Source of the DNA: Armatimonadetes bacterium DC
GTDB lineage: Bacteria; Armatimonadota; Fimbriimonadia; Fimbriimonadales; GBS-DC
DNA: 64,000 bases
Reading direction: 5' to 3'
NCBI GenBank assembly: GCA_001442985.1
Contig: LDYB01000018.1
Span: 143,513-207,512, forward strand
Shown: positions 16,637 through 25,578 of the stretch, in pieces
Layout: each line of letters opens with the position of its first letter
Position numbering within the stretch: position 1 is the stretch's first letter
Made by a program: the position numbers and the translations under genes
Notes under the pieces: generated by a model
What the model was told of the DNA's origin: nothing
Seen by the model: the letters and a program-made list of their open reading frames with translations, nothing else
The model's database searches: none

Positions 16637-18276
16637 TACGAACCTGCGGGCAGGATGTTTGCCATCAGGTTCACGCGAATCTCGGACTGCTGGGGGTCAT
16701 CGGTTTCGATGCGCAGGGTGCGTCGGATCGTGCCCTGCGCCCAGCCGCCTTTATAGCGCAGGATGAACCGATGTTGCTTGCCCTCCGGGTCTGATTCGTG
16801 CTTGACCTCGATATTCGGGTCGTCCACCTCAAACCTTTTCACCTGGAAGCCCCTGTCGCTTCGGGTGAGGGTAACGACTCGCTCAACGGGCAGGGGCGTG
16901 GCGGAGCCAATCGCGCCGAAGAACACAGTGGTCGGCGTGGTCACGATGCCCTTCTCGGTCATCACATTGATATTCACCGCAGGCGCAGAGGGCAGGTTCG
17001 TGCGTGCCATCACCATGAAGCTGCCGCGCCCCACAGGCGCTTCCGGATTCACAGTAATGATGATTTTGGTGGTCTTATCATCCACTTTCCTAGCTTCGGC
17101 TTTGGCGTAGGGCGCGTTCACCACGACCTCCTGCACTTCCAGCGGCTGGTCGGCGTTGGAGACAATCTCCACTTCCTGTACGGTCGGCTCGCCAGTCTTG
17201 AGGCTCATCTGCACGATCTCACTGGGGCGCACTTCCACGGCGGTGCGGATAAACGCGGTCAGGCGCAGGGTAAGGTTCGGCTGGTCGGGGTCGTTGCTGG
17301 TGACCTGAATCGTTTTAATTTGTGCCCCGCGGAACCCTGCAGAATTCAGCTCGGCATCCAGTTTCCCTTCCTGACCGGGCTGGATCACGCGGTCATATTG
17401 AGGCACAACACAGCCACAACTGGGGCGTGCGGTAATCTCCAGCGGCGCATCGCCCGTGTTGCGGATTCGGAAGGTGAACTTGACCTTCTCGCCCTGCATG
17501 ATATTGCCGAAGTCGTGTTCCAGCGGGTCCACCTCAATGCGAGGTTTGGGCATGTAGACCGCCACGCGCCGGCTGGCGAAGTCTATCAGCTGACTGCGCG
17601 CCTGCATGAGCGCCCGCACCGCCTGCACCTCGTTTTCGGCAGGCGCAGTCGGCAGGTCTTCCGTGTTCCACACGGGACCCATAATCTCGTTGTCTTTTTG
17701 CGATTCGCCCAGCCCCAGATAGGTGCCAATTGCCTGCCCAACGAGGTGCGCAATCGCCTTCTCGCTCATGGGCATTTCGGTGTAGGGGATGTAGGTCGCA
17801 ATTCGCGCGCGCACGCGCCGTCGCTCGCCTTTGTCAGGAGGCAACATCAGTTTGGCTTTGCCATGCATCAAGCGGAACTGACCCCCTGTGATTTCGGCGA
17901 CATCCTCTTCAAACACAATCTGCACATCGGCGTTCACCTCATCGTCCGTCCACTCGATGCGCGGGTTGCCGCCAAGCGCTTTATTCCAGTTTTCCACAGC
18001 CTGACGCGCGGCGTTGCGGAACGCCTCACGCTGCGCTGCAGGAATGGTGAACCAGCTCGCGTAGACCCGTATCGGGTTCGCGATCTCAATTCCTCTCACT
18101 AAACGACTGGCTTCCTCAAAGCTGGCTTTGGATAAAAGATTCGCTACTTTCGTTAATTGCTCCGACTCCAGCTTGTGAGTGCTTTCAGGCAGAACAGGAG
18201 CCTTGGGCGGGTTGCCTTGCCCGTACCCAAACCCTACTGCAATCGTGAGTGCTAACATCCAGAGATGTTTCTTCAT
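16636..18276 (-). CDS. Secreted DUF1573 protein with degenerate metalloprotease-like N-terminus
   Basis: A 546-residue exported protein with signal peptide MKKHLWMLALTIAVGFGYGQ. Residues about 60-200 look like a matrixin-type peptidase, but the zinc signature is decayed: HLVGQAIGTYLGLGES stands where HExGHxxGLxH is expected. From about residue 240 comes a DUF1573 immunoglobulin-like domain (HDFGNIMQGEKVKFTFRIRN, then the conserved SCGCVVP), followed by further Ig-like repeats. The ATG at 18276 is chosen because GGAGGG lies 7 bases upstream and the signal peptide starts there; an ATG at 18291 is less likely. A TATAAT box is at 18303-18298. It is probably a surface or periplasmic adhesion or scaffold protein. 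Confidence 0.85.
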   Translation of the reverse strand: MKKHLWMLALTIAVGFGYGQGNPPKAPVLPESTHKLESEQLTKVANLLSKASFEEASRLVRGIEIANPIRVYASWFTIPAAQREAFRNAARQAVENWNKALGGNPRIEWTDDEVNADVQIVFEEDVAEITGGQFRLMHGKAKLMLPPDKGERRRVRARIATYIPYTEMPMSEKAIAHLVGQAIGTYLGLGESQKDNEIMGPVWNTEDLPTAPAENEVQAVRALMQARSQLIDFASRRVAVYMPKPRIEVDPLEHDFGNIMQGEKVKFTFRIRNTGDAPLEITARPSCGCVVPQYDRVIQPGQEGKLDAELNSAGFRGAQIKTIQVTSNDPDQPNLTLRLTAFIRTAVEVRPSEIVQMSLKTGEPTVQEVEIVSNADQPLEVQEVVVNAPYAKAEARKVDDKTTKIIITVNPEAPVGRGSFMVMARTNLPSAPAVNINVMTEKGIVTTPTTVFFGAIGSATPLPVERVVTLTRSDRGFQVKRFEVDDPNIEVKHESDPEGKQHRFILRYKGGWAQGTIRRTLRIETDDPQQSEIRVNLMANILPAGS

Positions 18277-18297
18277 TCGGAATCCCTCCATACCCTA

Positions 18298-18303
18298 ATT
18301 ATA
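18298..18303 (-). promoter_or_regulatory. -10 box of the DUF1573 gene
   Basis: TATAAT on the minus strand, 21 bases before the ATG at 18276, in the short gap after the transporter gene. No -35 box is clear. Confidence 0.45.
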
Positions 18304-18308
18304 GCCCA

Positions 18309-20300
18309 TCAGAAGGGCAATACGGAGACCGACTTCGCCACGAGCGCCAGCGCGATACCGAGCATGCCGACCAGCCCCATGCCGCAGAAGAAGCCTGCGA
18401 GCAGCACGGGCGCATAGCGGAACCAGTTTTCTTCGCCGAAACGCTTTTTGAAGTAGCGGTGCCCCAGCCATGCGCCCAGCAGGCGCGGGAGCGTGAAATG
18501 GGGCAACTGCCCCACACCGCCCACCAGACCGTAGAAGAGCAGAATGGGCAGCTTGAAGGCGTTGAAGACCCAGAACAACGCCAGCCCTGCGACGAAGCCT
18601 GCGCCGATTCGTGGGATGTTCAGCGCGCCCAGCACCAGATCGCGCATCGCGCTATCGGGTCGGTTAATCTGCTTCCACACCGCCTCCATCTGCGCATAGT
18701 AGGGCCACATCTTCTGCGCATACGGGAACAGCGTGGACGGGATGGGGCTGGCGCTCCAGAAGAACGACCAGAACAGGAAGCTGGCAACCAGAATCACGAA
18801 AAACATCGCCACTTCCGCTTTGAAGATGCTGGTAAACTTCGTGCCGGTGAGCTCCACCTCACGGAAGCGTTGCGCCGCCCAGCCGTAGTCGTAGAGGGGT
18901 AGTGGGGCATACCAGATATCCACCTTCGGGTAGCCGCTGCTGATAACCGCCACCTCTTTCAGGAACGGCACCGAAACCCCATGCCCCGTGATGCCAATCA
19001 TTCGCGCGGAGACATAACTATTGAGTGGACTCCAGAGCAAGCCGAACACGCCCACAATCCACAGCGGGAAGTCGGGCACAAGCCATCGGCAGAGCATGAT
19101 GTAGGCAATCACCGAGACGAACCAGACCCCGATTGGAATCCACAGGGGCGGGTCGCCGCGTCCGGGGGGCGGTGTGGCGCCGCGCGCATGCAGGTTCCGC
19201 GCCTGACGAAACTCGCGCACGGTTTTAATCACCATCATCACCCCAATCACTGCCACCGCCAGCTGCAGTCCCACAATAATCGCCAGCCAGAAGTCCAGGT
19301 CCGCCGAGAGCCTGGTCTGCAGGGCGGGCGAGTTGGGCTGCCAGCTGGGAATGAGACCTGCACGATACAGGATCGGGTTCGCCACCACATAGGTCAGCAC
19401 CGAGCTGATGGCAGCGCCAATCAGAATCTGGTAGGGGAGGACAAACCCCACCAGCACCTCACCGAGATTGATGGAAACGCCCACGATGGCGGTGGGCAGG
19501 GCGTTCTCCACATTCTGAGTGAGGTCCAAAAACGGGATAGGGATAAGCGTTACGGCGTTTCCGAATAGCACCCCTGTGAACACGGGGATGCCCACATAGA
19601 ACACGCCGAAGCCCATGCCGATCACCGCGCCTGTGGAGAACACGCCCCAGCGCCACGATTCTTCGCGGCGCCCTGCCTCGGCGAGCGCCAGAGCGCCGGA
19701 GGCTGCCACAGGCGCCAGCGGGAATGGCAGCCGCTCCACATCGGAGGTCGCGCGAAACATCAGGTAGCCCAGGCTCAGCCAGCTCGCACGCCCCAGAATC
19801 TCTGTAATCAGCAGCACCAGCAGGGGAAGTGCCCACTCAGGGTGAAAGAAGGTGCGCAATCGCAACGCCTCCGAGTCGGGGGCAGGCACCGCCCATGCAG
19901 GAATCTCCTTGGCAATTGGGGCGGCAGGCGCCGACTGCACAAAGAACTGGTCCCAGATTTTCCACTGGAGCGGACCGCCCGACAAACCATACGCGCCCGC
20001 GCCCATCGCCGTGAGCGACGCGGCGATGTAGTAGAGCATGTAAATTTCCTGCCTTTTCAGCGGCTGGAGCGAGCGGCGCATCACCTCCGCAAACAGCACA
20101 ATCGTGACCCATTCTGCCGCCGCGCCCAAGCCGACGCCCGCCACCAGACCCATGTAGATGCTGCCCGGCAACATCACAAACGCCACAAACAGAAGTCCGA
20201 GAACGGTTCGGAAAGTGAACCCGTCCTCGAACTTATGTTCTTCGGCGGCGACCTCTTCGGCGGTCTGGCGCGCCTTCTGAAGTTCGTCAACCACAGCCAT
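18309..20300 (-). CDS. OPT-family-like oligopeptide/metal-chelate transporter
   Basis: A 663-residue polytopic membrane protein with roughly 14-16 hydrophobic segments. The length, the segment pattern and stretches such as LGYLMFRATSDVERLPFPLAPVAASG resemble the oligopeptide transporter (OPT) superfamily, which moves small peptides or metal chelates with protons. The N-terminal 25 residues are charged and cytoplasmic. Family membership is judged from general resemblance only; a profile search would settle it. The downstream DUF1573 gene has its own -10 box, so the two need not form an operon. Confidence 0.7.
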   Translation of the reverse strand: MAVVDELQKARQTAEEVAAEEHKFEDGFTFRTVLGLLFVAFVMLPGSIYMGLVAGVGLGAAAEWVTIVLFAEVMRRSLQPLKRQEIYMLYYIAASLTAMGAGAYGLSGGPLQWKIWDQFFVQSAPAAPIAKEIPAWAVPAPDSEALRLRTFFHPEWALPLLVLLITEILGRASWLSLGYLMFRATSDVERLPFPLAPVAASGALALAEAGRREESWRWGVFSTGAVIGMGFGVFYVGIPVFTGVLFGNAVTLIPIPFLDLTQNVENALPTAIVGVSINLGEVLVGFVLPYQILIGAAISSVLTYVVANPILYRAGLIPSWQPNSPALQTRLSADLDFWLAIIVGLQLAVAVIGVMMVIKTVREFRQARNLHARGATPPPGRGDPPLWIPIGVWFVSVIAYIMLCRWLVPDFPLWIVGVFGLLWSPLNSYVSARMIGITGHGVSVPFLKEVAVISSGYPKVDIWYAPLPLYDYGWAAQRFREVELTGTKFTSIFKAEVAMFFVILVASFLFWSFFWSASPIPSTLFPYAQKMWPYYAQMEAVWKQINRPDSAMRDLVLGALNIPRIGAGFVAGLALFWVFNAFKLPILLFYGLVGGVGQLPHFTLPRLLGAWLGHRYFKKRFGEENWFRYAPVLLAGFFCGMGLVGMLGIALALVAKSVSVLPF

Positions 20301-20644
20301 AGGTGGGTTCTATTTCGCCAGCGACGGAGGGGTTCCTGCCAACTCGATCCAGCTTGAGGGCGTTCGAAAAGTCCCGTTCTTGTACCTGACGGCTGAAGCT
20401 GCTCTGTCGCAAGGATAGGGGCGTGAGCGTTCCGAGACCCCCTCCTTCAGGTCTTAGGGAGAGGCTTTTTGACAGGCGTGCCGTCTTGGAACTTGTGCCC
20501 TGACGGCTGAAGCCGTTCCTATAAGACGAAGCCGACCTGCGTCGGCTGATAAAGCCAGCGGAGGCTGGCTTTGTCTGTTAGGAACGGGTTCCCCCACCCA
20601 GCTGGGCAGCGATTTGTCTAACACCCCCAGCAAACCTCAGCAGC
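20301..20644. other. Repeat-filled intergenic region
   Basis: No gene is seen. Bases 20385-20586 are one copy of a ~200-bp dispersed repeat whose other copy is at 42048-42250. Confidence 0.7.
20385..20586. repeat. ~200-bp dispersed repeat, copy 1
   Basis: It matches 42048-42250 along its whole length with about a dozen differences by eye. Each copy starts CCTGACGGCTGAAGCTGCTC, contains a second GACGGCTGAAGCCGTTCC unit (here at 20502) and ends in TTAGGAACG. Confidence 0.8.
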
Positions 20645-21157
20645 CTACGGGTTCACACTGAGAGGAATGGAAATGTCAATATGCCCGCCGATGCTTTCTA
20701 CGGGCTTTCCCTCCACCAGAATCTGCAGTTTACGGATGTCGGGGAAGCCGCGGGCAGTGCGGGTGAGCGCGTTAATCAGCGCCGCCTCGTCGTCCGAGCC
20801 GCCCGCGAAGTTCTCGGTCAACTCTTTAGAGAAATCCAGGATCAGGGTATCGTCGCGGCGCTCGGCGCGGAGCAGGCGTGTGCCCTGTGGAAAGCCCGAC
20901 GCATGCTGAAGCAGATATTCAAATGGCGCACGGTAAGGGTCGGCGGAGGGCGAAACGGCAACTTCTTTTGTGTCGTAATCCACCTCACCCTGAGGCGAGA
21001 CTTTGGGCAGATAAACATTAACTTTCGGCGGGATGATTGCCGACTTGGGGGGCGGGGGCGGGGTTAGCCGCAACCAGACCCCCACCCCGATGGCAACGAT
21101 GGCGATGATGACTAAAATTATACCCAGATAGCCCTGAACCTGTCGCGCCTGGTTCAC
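20645..21157 (-). CDS. GerMN-domain membrane-anchored protein
   Basis: A 170-residue protein with one N-terminal transmembrane anchor (GYLGIILVIIAIVAIGVGVW). A proline-rich linker follows, and then a GerMN domain (about 60-165) with the typical pattern TLILDFSKEL ... ALINALTRTARGFPDIRKLQ. GerMN domains occur in spore germination protein GerM and in envelope lipoproteins of non-sporulating bacteria. No sporulation gene is visible here. I prefer GTG at 21157, 4 bases after the stop of the FHA gene and preceded by GAGG, over an ATG at 21202 buried in that gene. The two are probably translated together. Confidence 0.75.
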   Translation of the reverse strand: MNQARQVQGYLGIILVIIAIVAIGVGVWLRLTPPPPPKSAIIPPKVNVYLPKVSPQGEVDYDTKEVAVSPSADPYRAPFEYLLQHASGFPQGTRLLRAERRDDTLILDFSKELTENFAGGSDDEAALINALTRTARGFPDIRKLQILVEGKPVESIGGHIDISIPLSVNP

Positions 21158-21161
21158 GGTT

Positions 21162-22046
21162 TTATGCCTCGCTTTGCGGTGTGTCCTGCGCTGGCGTCGC
21201 ATCGGCGTCCTCGGAAGGGGCTTCAGGGGTTTCCGCGTGGGTGTTCCACTCTATCACGAACTGGCTCTTGCCCAGCGTGAGCGTGGCGCCCTGCGGAATG
21301 GGCGTGGGCTGATTGGGCACGATGCGCATCTCGTTTATGAAAGTGCCGTTCGTGCTACCTAAATCGGTAATGCGTACCTCGTCGCCCACGATTTCAATCG
21401 CGGCGTGCTGTCCCGACACATAGGGGTCCGGAATTACGATATCGTTGCCTGCGCGGCGCCCAATCTTCTGGGAGCGTGCATAGAGCGGGAACCGCTGGCT
21501 GGGGTCTTCTTTGTTCACGAGAAAGGCTAACGGCGGGGCAACCTCTTCGGCGACGACGGCGGTGGTGAAGCCTTCGGGCAGCTCCAGAGTCAGAACCACG
21601 CTTCCGAACTGGAGTTCCGCCTGCGGGGGCAACGGCACGCGCTCACCGACTGTAAGGGGCTGCCCGTTGAGTTTCGTGCCGTTGGTGCTGCCGAGGTCTT
21701 CAATAAAGGCGGTATTGTCTTCAATCAGGATTCGGGCGTGGCGTCGGCTCACCGTGCCGTCGGTCAGCAGCACATCGGAGGCGGGGTCGCGCCCAATCAG
21801 GTTTTCGCCCGCTTTCAGCAGGAATTCGCGCCCTGTGGCGTCGCGCAGTTTGGGATAGGCTCCCTGCGGCGCCTGCTCTTCTGGGGGCGCACTGCTCAAC
21901 AGGAAGCCGCACTCCACGCAGTAAATCTCGCCGACGGGGTTCACCTGCCCGCAAATGGGACACTGAACGGGAGCTATCGCCTGCGTTGCGCCCGGAGCCG
22001 CCATCGCCTGCGTCGCGCCAACCGCTACCGTCGTTTCGCCTTGCAT
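21162..22046 (-). CDS. Zinc-ribbon protein with two FHA domains
   Basis: A 294-residue cytoplasmic protein. Residues about 28-50 form a CPICG...CVECG zinc ribbon. Two forkhead-associated domains follow, at about 75-155 and 185-275. Both have the phosphothreonine-binding core (IGRDPASDVLLTDGTVSRRH and IGRRAGNDIVIPD) and the LGSTNGT signature. The N-terminus carries two ATQAM/ATQAI repeats whose Thr residues resemble the TQ phospho-sites seen in FHA partners of Ser/Thr kinases. It is therefore likely a phospho-dependent scaffold. No Ser/Thr kinase lies nearby. It is coupled to the GerMN gene. Confidence 0.9.
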   Translation of the reverse strand: MQGETTVAVGATQAMAAPGATQAIAPVQCPICGQVNPVGEIYCVECGFLLSSAPPEEQAPQGAYPKLRDATGREFLLKAGENLIGRDPASDVLLTDGTVSRRHARILIEDNTAFIEDLGSTNGTKLNGQPLTVGERVPLPPQAELQFGSVVLTLELPEGFTTAVVAEEVAPPLAFLVNKEDPSQRFPLYARSQKIGRRAGNDIVIPDPYVSGQHAAIEIVGDEVRITDLGSTNGTFINEMRIVPNQPTPIPQGATLTLGKSQFVIEWNTHAETPEAPSEDADATPAQDTPQSEA

Positions 22047-22073
22047 AGCGGTTATAAGTGTACCCCATCAAGC

Positions 22074-22108
22074 GAAACCGCCCCGTGGGGGAAGGACGGG
22101 GCGGTTTC
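22074..22108. terminator. Strong hairpin between the E2 and FHA genes
   Basis: GAAACCGCCCCGT (22074-22086) pairs perfectly with 22096-22108, a 13-bp stem with a 9-nt loop. There is no long T-run on either strand. It lies just downstream of the dehydrogenase operon on the minus strand and probably ends it. Confidence 0.6.
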
Positions 22109-22134
22109 TTTGGGGGACGGGTCGGATGGAAGGC

Positions 22135-23463
22135 TTAACGGAAGAACTCAAACTCTTCAATTGCCCGCTTGATGCGTTGCAGAAACCGCCCCGCGTACAT
22201 GCCATCAATCAGGCGGTGGTCATAACTGAGGCAGAGGTTCATGATGGGGCGGATGGCAATCATATCGTTAATCACGACGGGCTGCTTGACAATCGCGTAG
22301 GTTCCCAGAATCGCGGTCTGGGGATGATTGATGATGGGCGTGCCAATCAGCGCACCGTAGCTCCCGGGGTTGGTGAGCGTGAAGGTCGCGCCCTGCACAT
22401 CGGCGACGCCGATTGTTTTGTTGCGCGCCCGTTTTGCAATATCTTCCAGGTCGCGGGCGATGTCAATAATGGACTTCTTATGCACATCGCGAATCACGGG
22501 CACGATTAAGCCTTCCTCGCCCTTTTCGCCCAGCGCGACGGCGACGCCCATATGCACATAGTGGCGCACGATAATCTGGTCGTCAATCAGCGAGGCGTTC
22601 ATCATAGGGAACTCCAGCAGGGCGTCGGCAGCCGCCTTCACGAAGAAGGGCGTGTAGGTCAAGCGCACGCCATACTGCTGCTGGAACGCCTCTTTGTTGC
22701 GCTCGCGGAACTCCACCATGCGCGACACATCCACCTGAATCACGGTGGTTACATGCACGGCGGTGTGATAGCTTTTGGTGAGGTGTTCCGCAATCGCTTT
22801 GCGCATGCCCACCAGCGGGATGACTTCTTCGCCCTCTTTGGGCTGGACGGGCGCAGGTGCGGGGGTAGTGGGGATTGGCGCAGGCGCAGGTTCAGGGGCG
22901 GGTGTCGTGGGCGCGGTGCGACGCTGGGCAATGTAGCGTTCAATATCGGCGCGGGTTACGCGCCCCCCTGTGCCTGTGCCGGGGATGCGCATCAGCTCAT
23001 CCTGCGAAATCCCGTGTTCGGCAGCGATTTTTGCCACAACGGGGGAGATAAAAGCGCGTCCCGGGGCGCGCGTGCGCCCGTCGCCAGCGGTGGGCGTCGG
23101 TGCGGGCGCAGGGGCAGGCGCAGGCGCGGGGGCTGGAGCGACGGGGGCAGGCTCCTCATGCCCTCCGTAGAAACCCACCTCCGCCACAGGAGGCGGTCCA
23201 GAGGGCGCGGGCGATTCGGCACGCGCCTCGGTCTCAATCCATGCCAGCTCCTGACCGACTTTTACAGTGGCGCCTGCGGTTGCCAGAATCTGTTTCAGCA
23301 CGCCGCTGGCAGGCGCGGGCAGCTCCGTGTTGACCTTATCGGTCATAATTTCCACCAGCGGCTCGTCTTCCTTGACCAGATCGCCCTCTTGCTTGAGCCA
23401 GCGGACGATGGTGCCTTCCACGATGCTCTCGCCCAGTTCGGGCATAATCACAGCCACAGCCAT
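22135..23463 (-). CDS. 2-oxoacid dehydrogenase E2 (dihydrolipoamide acyltransferase)
   Basis: A 442-residue core subunit. Residues 1-78 are a lipoyl domain whose lysine in EIMTDKVNTEL (Lys43) should carry lipoate. An Ala/Pro-rich flexible linker follows, then a peripheral subunit-binding domain at about 133-172 (ISPVVAKIAAEHGI). The C-terminal acyltransferase domain contains the catalytic SYDHRLIDGM. It transfers the acyl group from lipoamide to CoA. It lies 13 bases after the E1beta gene in the same operon. No E3 gene is adjacent. Whether the substrate is pyruvate or a branched-chain 2-oxoacid cannot be read from the sequence; E1 in two chains is compatible with either. Confidence 0.93.
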   Translation of the reverse strand: MAVAVIMPELGESIVEGTIVRWLKQEGDLVKEDEPLVEIMTDKVNTELPAPASGVLKQILATAGATVKVGQELAWIETEARAESPAPSGPPPVAEVGFYGGHEEPAPVAPAPAPAPAPAPAPTPTAGDGRTRAPGRAFISPVVAKIAAEHGISQDELMRIPGTGTGGRVTRADIERYIAQRRTAPTTPAPEPAPAPIPTTPAPAPVQPKEGEEVIPLVGMRKAIAEHLTKSYHTAVHVTTVIQVDVSRMVEFRERNKEAFQQQYGVRLTYTPFFVKAAADALLEFPMMNASLIDDQIIVRHYVHMGVAVALGEKGEEGLIVPVIRDVHKKSIIDIARDLEDIAKRARNKTIGVADVQGATFTLTNPGSYGALIGTPIINHPQTAILGTYAIVKQPVVINDMIAIRPIMNLCLSYDHRLIDGMYAGRFLQRIKRAIEEFEFFR

Positions 23464-23476
23464 CGGTATGCCTCCC

Positions 23477-24463
23477 TCAGTAGTGCGCCAGCTGGCGCGC
23501 GGTGTAAACGATGTCGTCGACGCTGGGCAGTACGAACTTCTCCAGCGGTTCGGCGAACGGCACGAAGCTGTCTTTGGCGGCGACGCGCATCACGGGGGCA
23601 TCCAGCCACTCGAAGCACTCTTCGGTGATGCGTGCCGAAATCTCCGCGCCCACGCCCCCTGTTCTCGGCGCCTCATAGATCACCAGCACCTTGCTGGTCT
23701 TGCGCACGGAGTTATAAATGGTCTCCATATCCAGCGGCTTGATGGTGCGGAGGTCTATCACCTCCATCGAGATGCCCTCCTGCTCCAGCATGCGGGCGGC
23801 GTCCAGCGCGAAGTGAACCATCGCGCCGTAGGTTACCACCGTGAGCGTATCGCCCGGACGGCGGATGCGCGCCTCGCCTAACTTAACGATGTAGTCCGCC
23901 TCGGGGTTCGGAATCGTGCCCTTGATTCGGCGGTAGAGATACTTATGCTCCAGAAAGATGACGGGGTTGTTGTCGCGGATGGAGGCTTTCATCAGCCCAT
24001 AGGCGTCGTCTGGGAAGGCGGGCTGTACCACCTTGAGACCGGGCACATGGAAAAACCATGCCTCAAACTGCTGGCTATGATACAGGCTTCCGCCGACATA
24101 GCCGCCTGACGGACCCCGCACCACAATCGGGATGCTCACCTGACCGCCCGAACGATACAGATAGGTCGCGGCGACATTCACCACCTGGTCAAACCCGTAG
24201 GAGATGAAGTCGATAAACTGCATTTCGGCAATGGCGCGCTTGCCCGCCGCCGCGGCGCCGATTGCCACGCCGATAATGGCGGTTTCAGAGATGGGGGCGT
24301 CCACCACGCGATCAAACCCGAACCGCTCCTGAAAGCCAGTGGTCACGCCGAACGCGCCGCCCATCTTGCCGATATCTTCGCCGATGAGAAAGACATTCGG
24401 GTCGCGCTCCATCTCTTCCCAGATGGCGGCGCGAATCGCCTCCAGAAAGGTCACTTCCCTCAT
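23477..24463 (-). CDS. 2-oxoacid dehydrogenase E1 beta subunit
   Basis: A 328-residue subunit of the thiamine-diphosphate enzyme that decarboxylates the 2-oxoacid and loads lipoyl-E2. It starts MREVTFLEAIRAAIWEEMER. It shows the pyrimidine-binding region (FLIGEDIGKMGGAFG, then DAPISETAIIGVAIGAA) and the C-terminal transketolase-like fold (VIDLRTIKPLD). The start overlaps the stop of the E1alpha gene (ATGA). Length and order match the usual bkd/pdh operon layout. Confidence 0.94.
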   Translation of the reverse strand: MREVTFLEAIRAAIWEEMERDPNVFLIGEDIGKMGGAFGVTTGFQERFGFDRVVDAPISETAIIGVAIGAAAAGKRAIAEMQFIDFISYGFDQVVNVAATYLYRSGGQVSIPIVVRGPSGGYVGGSLYHSQQFEAWFFHVPGLKVVQPAFPDDAYGLMKASIRDNNPVIFLEHKYLYRRIKGTIPNPEADYIVKLGEARIRRPGDTLTVVTYGAMVHFALDAARMLEQEGISMEVIDLRTIKPLDMETIYNSVRKTSKVLVIYEAPRTGGVGAEISARITEECFEWLDAPVMRVAAKDSFVPFAEPLEKFVLPSVDDIVYTARQLAHY

Positions 24464-25512
24464 CGCGACACCCCCGCGCTCTCATCGTAGATATCTTCCA
24501 GCGCCGTGTGCGGTTCAGGGTCCGGGCTCTGGATGGCGTACTCGACGGCGTTCTGAATCTGCTCCACAATATCCGCAGGAGGTTCGGGCAGCTCGGCTTC
24601 GGTGAACAACCCCGTGGTGAGCAGATACTCGCGGTATCGGACGATGGGGTCGCGTTTTTCCCACATCTCAATTTCCTCGACGGGGCGGTACTGTCGGGCG
24701 CGGGTCTCGTCGTGGTCGGCGTGCCCCTGCAGGCGGTAGGTCTTGCACTCGATCAACACGGGACCCTTGCCTGCCCGCGCATATTCGAGCGCCTCGCACA
24801 TCGTGTCGTACACTTCCAGCACATCGTTGCCGTCGATGGAGTAGCCCGGAATCCCATACCCCTTCGCGCGGTCTGCCACCGTCGGAGTGGGCACCTCCAG
24901 TTCCACAGGCGTGGAGTAGGCGTACTGATTGTTCTCCACCACGACAATCAGGGGCAGTTTGTGGACGGCGGCGTAGTTCAGACCCTCATGGAAGGGTCCT
25001 GTGGCGGTTGCGCCCTCGCCCAGATAGGCGACGCACACACGGTCGCGATTGCCGTCCAGCCGCTGCGCCCACAACACCCCACACGCCACCGGGATGGTAG
25101 AGCCCAGCATGCTGGTGGAGTGGATAATGCCCAACCGCATATCGCCCATGTGGCTCCATGAGTCTTTGCCGCGTGTGGGGGCGTTCGCCTTCCCCCACAC
25201 CTGGCACATCACCTGCTCCACCGTCATGCCCCGAAACACGAAGATGGGCATATCGCGGTGGATGGGGGAGGTGAAGTCGTCGGGGCGGAGGGGATAGGTC
25301 GTGCCTACCTGAATGGCTTCCTGCCCGCGCGAGCCATACACATTCCCGCGCCGCAGACGCCCTTTTTTCTTCATATCGTACAGCGTCTCGTCAAAAACCC
25401 GCGCGAACCAGAGTCGGCGATAAATCTCCAGTAAATCGTTTTTCGTCAGGCGATCCCGATAGCGTATCGCTCCATCCTGTTTTACCCGTCGGTTGCGTAC
25501 TGTGGTGCTCAA
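24460..25512 (-). CDS. 2-oxoacid dehydrogenase E1 alpha subunit
   Basis: A 350-residue thiamine-diphosphate-binding subunit, first gene of the E1alpha-E1beta-E2 operon. The cofactor motif runs from GEGATATGPFHEGLN to ENNQYAYSTP (about 165-205), and SYDxN-like HADHDETRARQYR forms the phosphorylation-loop region. TTG at 25512 is chosen as the start because AAGGAGGA lies 7 bases before it. An ATG at 25575 would add 21 residues with no family counterpart. A TATACT box is at 25541-25536. The promoter is back to back with that of the gene at 25579. Confidence 0.92.
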   Translation of the reverse strand: MSTTVRNRRVKQDGAIRYRDRLTKNDLLEIYRRLWFARVFDETLYDMKKKGRLRRGNVYGSRGQEAIQVGTTYPLRPDDFTSPIHRDMPIFVFRGMTVEQVMCQVWGKANAPTRGKDSWSHMGDMRLGIIHSTSMLGSTIPVACGVLWAQRLDGNRDRVCVAYLGEGATATGPFHEGLNYAAVHKLPLIVVVENNQYAYSTPVELEVPTPTVADRAKGYGIPGYSIDGNDVLEVYDTMCEALEYARAGKGPVLIECKTYRLQGHADHDETRARQYRPVEEIEMWEKRDPIVRYREYLLTTGLFTEAELPEPPADIVEQIQNAVEYAIQSPDPEPHTALEDIYDESAGVSR

Positions 25513-25535
25513 GGCGCGTCCTCCTTGTTCCACAA

Positions 25536-25541
25536 AGTATA
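25536..25541 (-). promoter_or_regulatory. -10 box of the 2-oxoacid dehydrogenase operon
   Basis: TATACT on the minus strand, 23 bases before the TTG at 25512, followed by AAGGAGGA. Confidence 0.55.
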
Positions 25542-25565
25542 CCCTATCGGTCAGGGCGCAGGCGG

Positions 25566-25571
25566 TATAAT
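25566..25571 (+). promoter_or_regulatory. -10 box of a leaderless promoter
   Basis: TATAAT ends 7 bases before the ATG at 25579; there is no room for a ribosome-binding site. Confidence 0.6.
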
Positions 25572-25578
25572 ACACTCG

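Noticed and set aside
16798..18102. A 434-codon open frame on the plus strand
   Set aside because: It is the antisense shadow of the DUF1573 gene and is rich in His/Arg/Gly with no recognisable feature.
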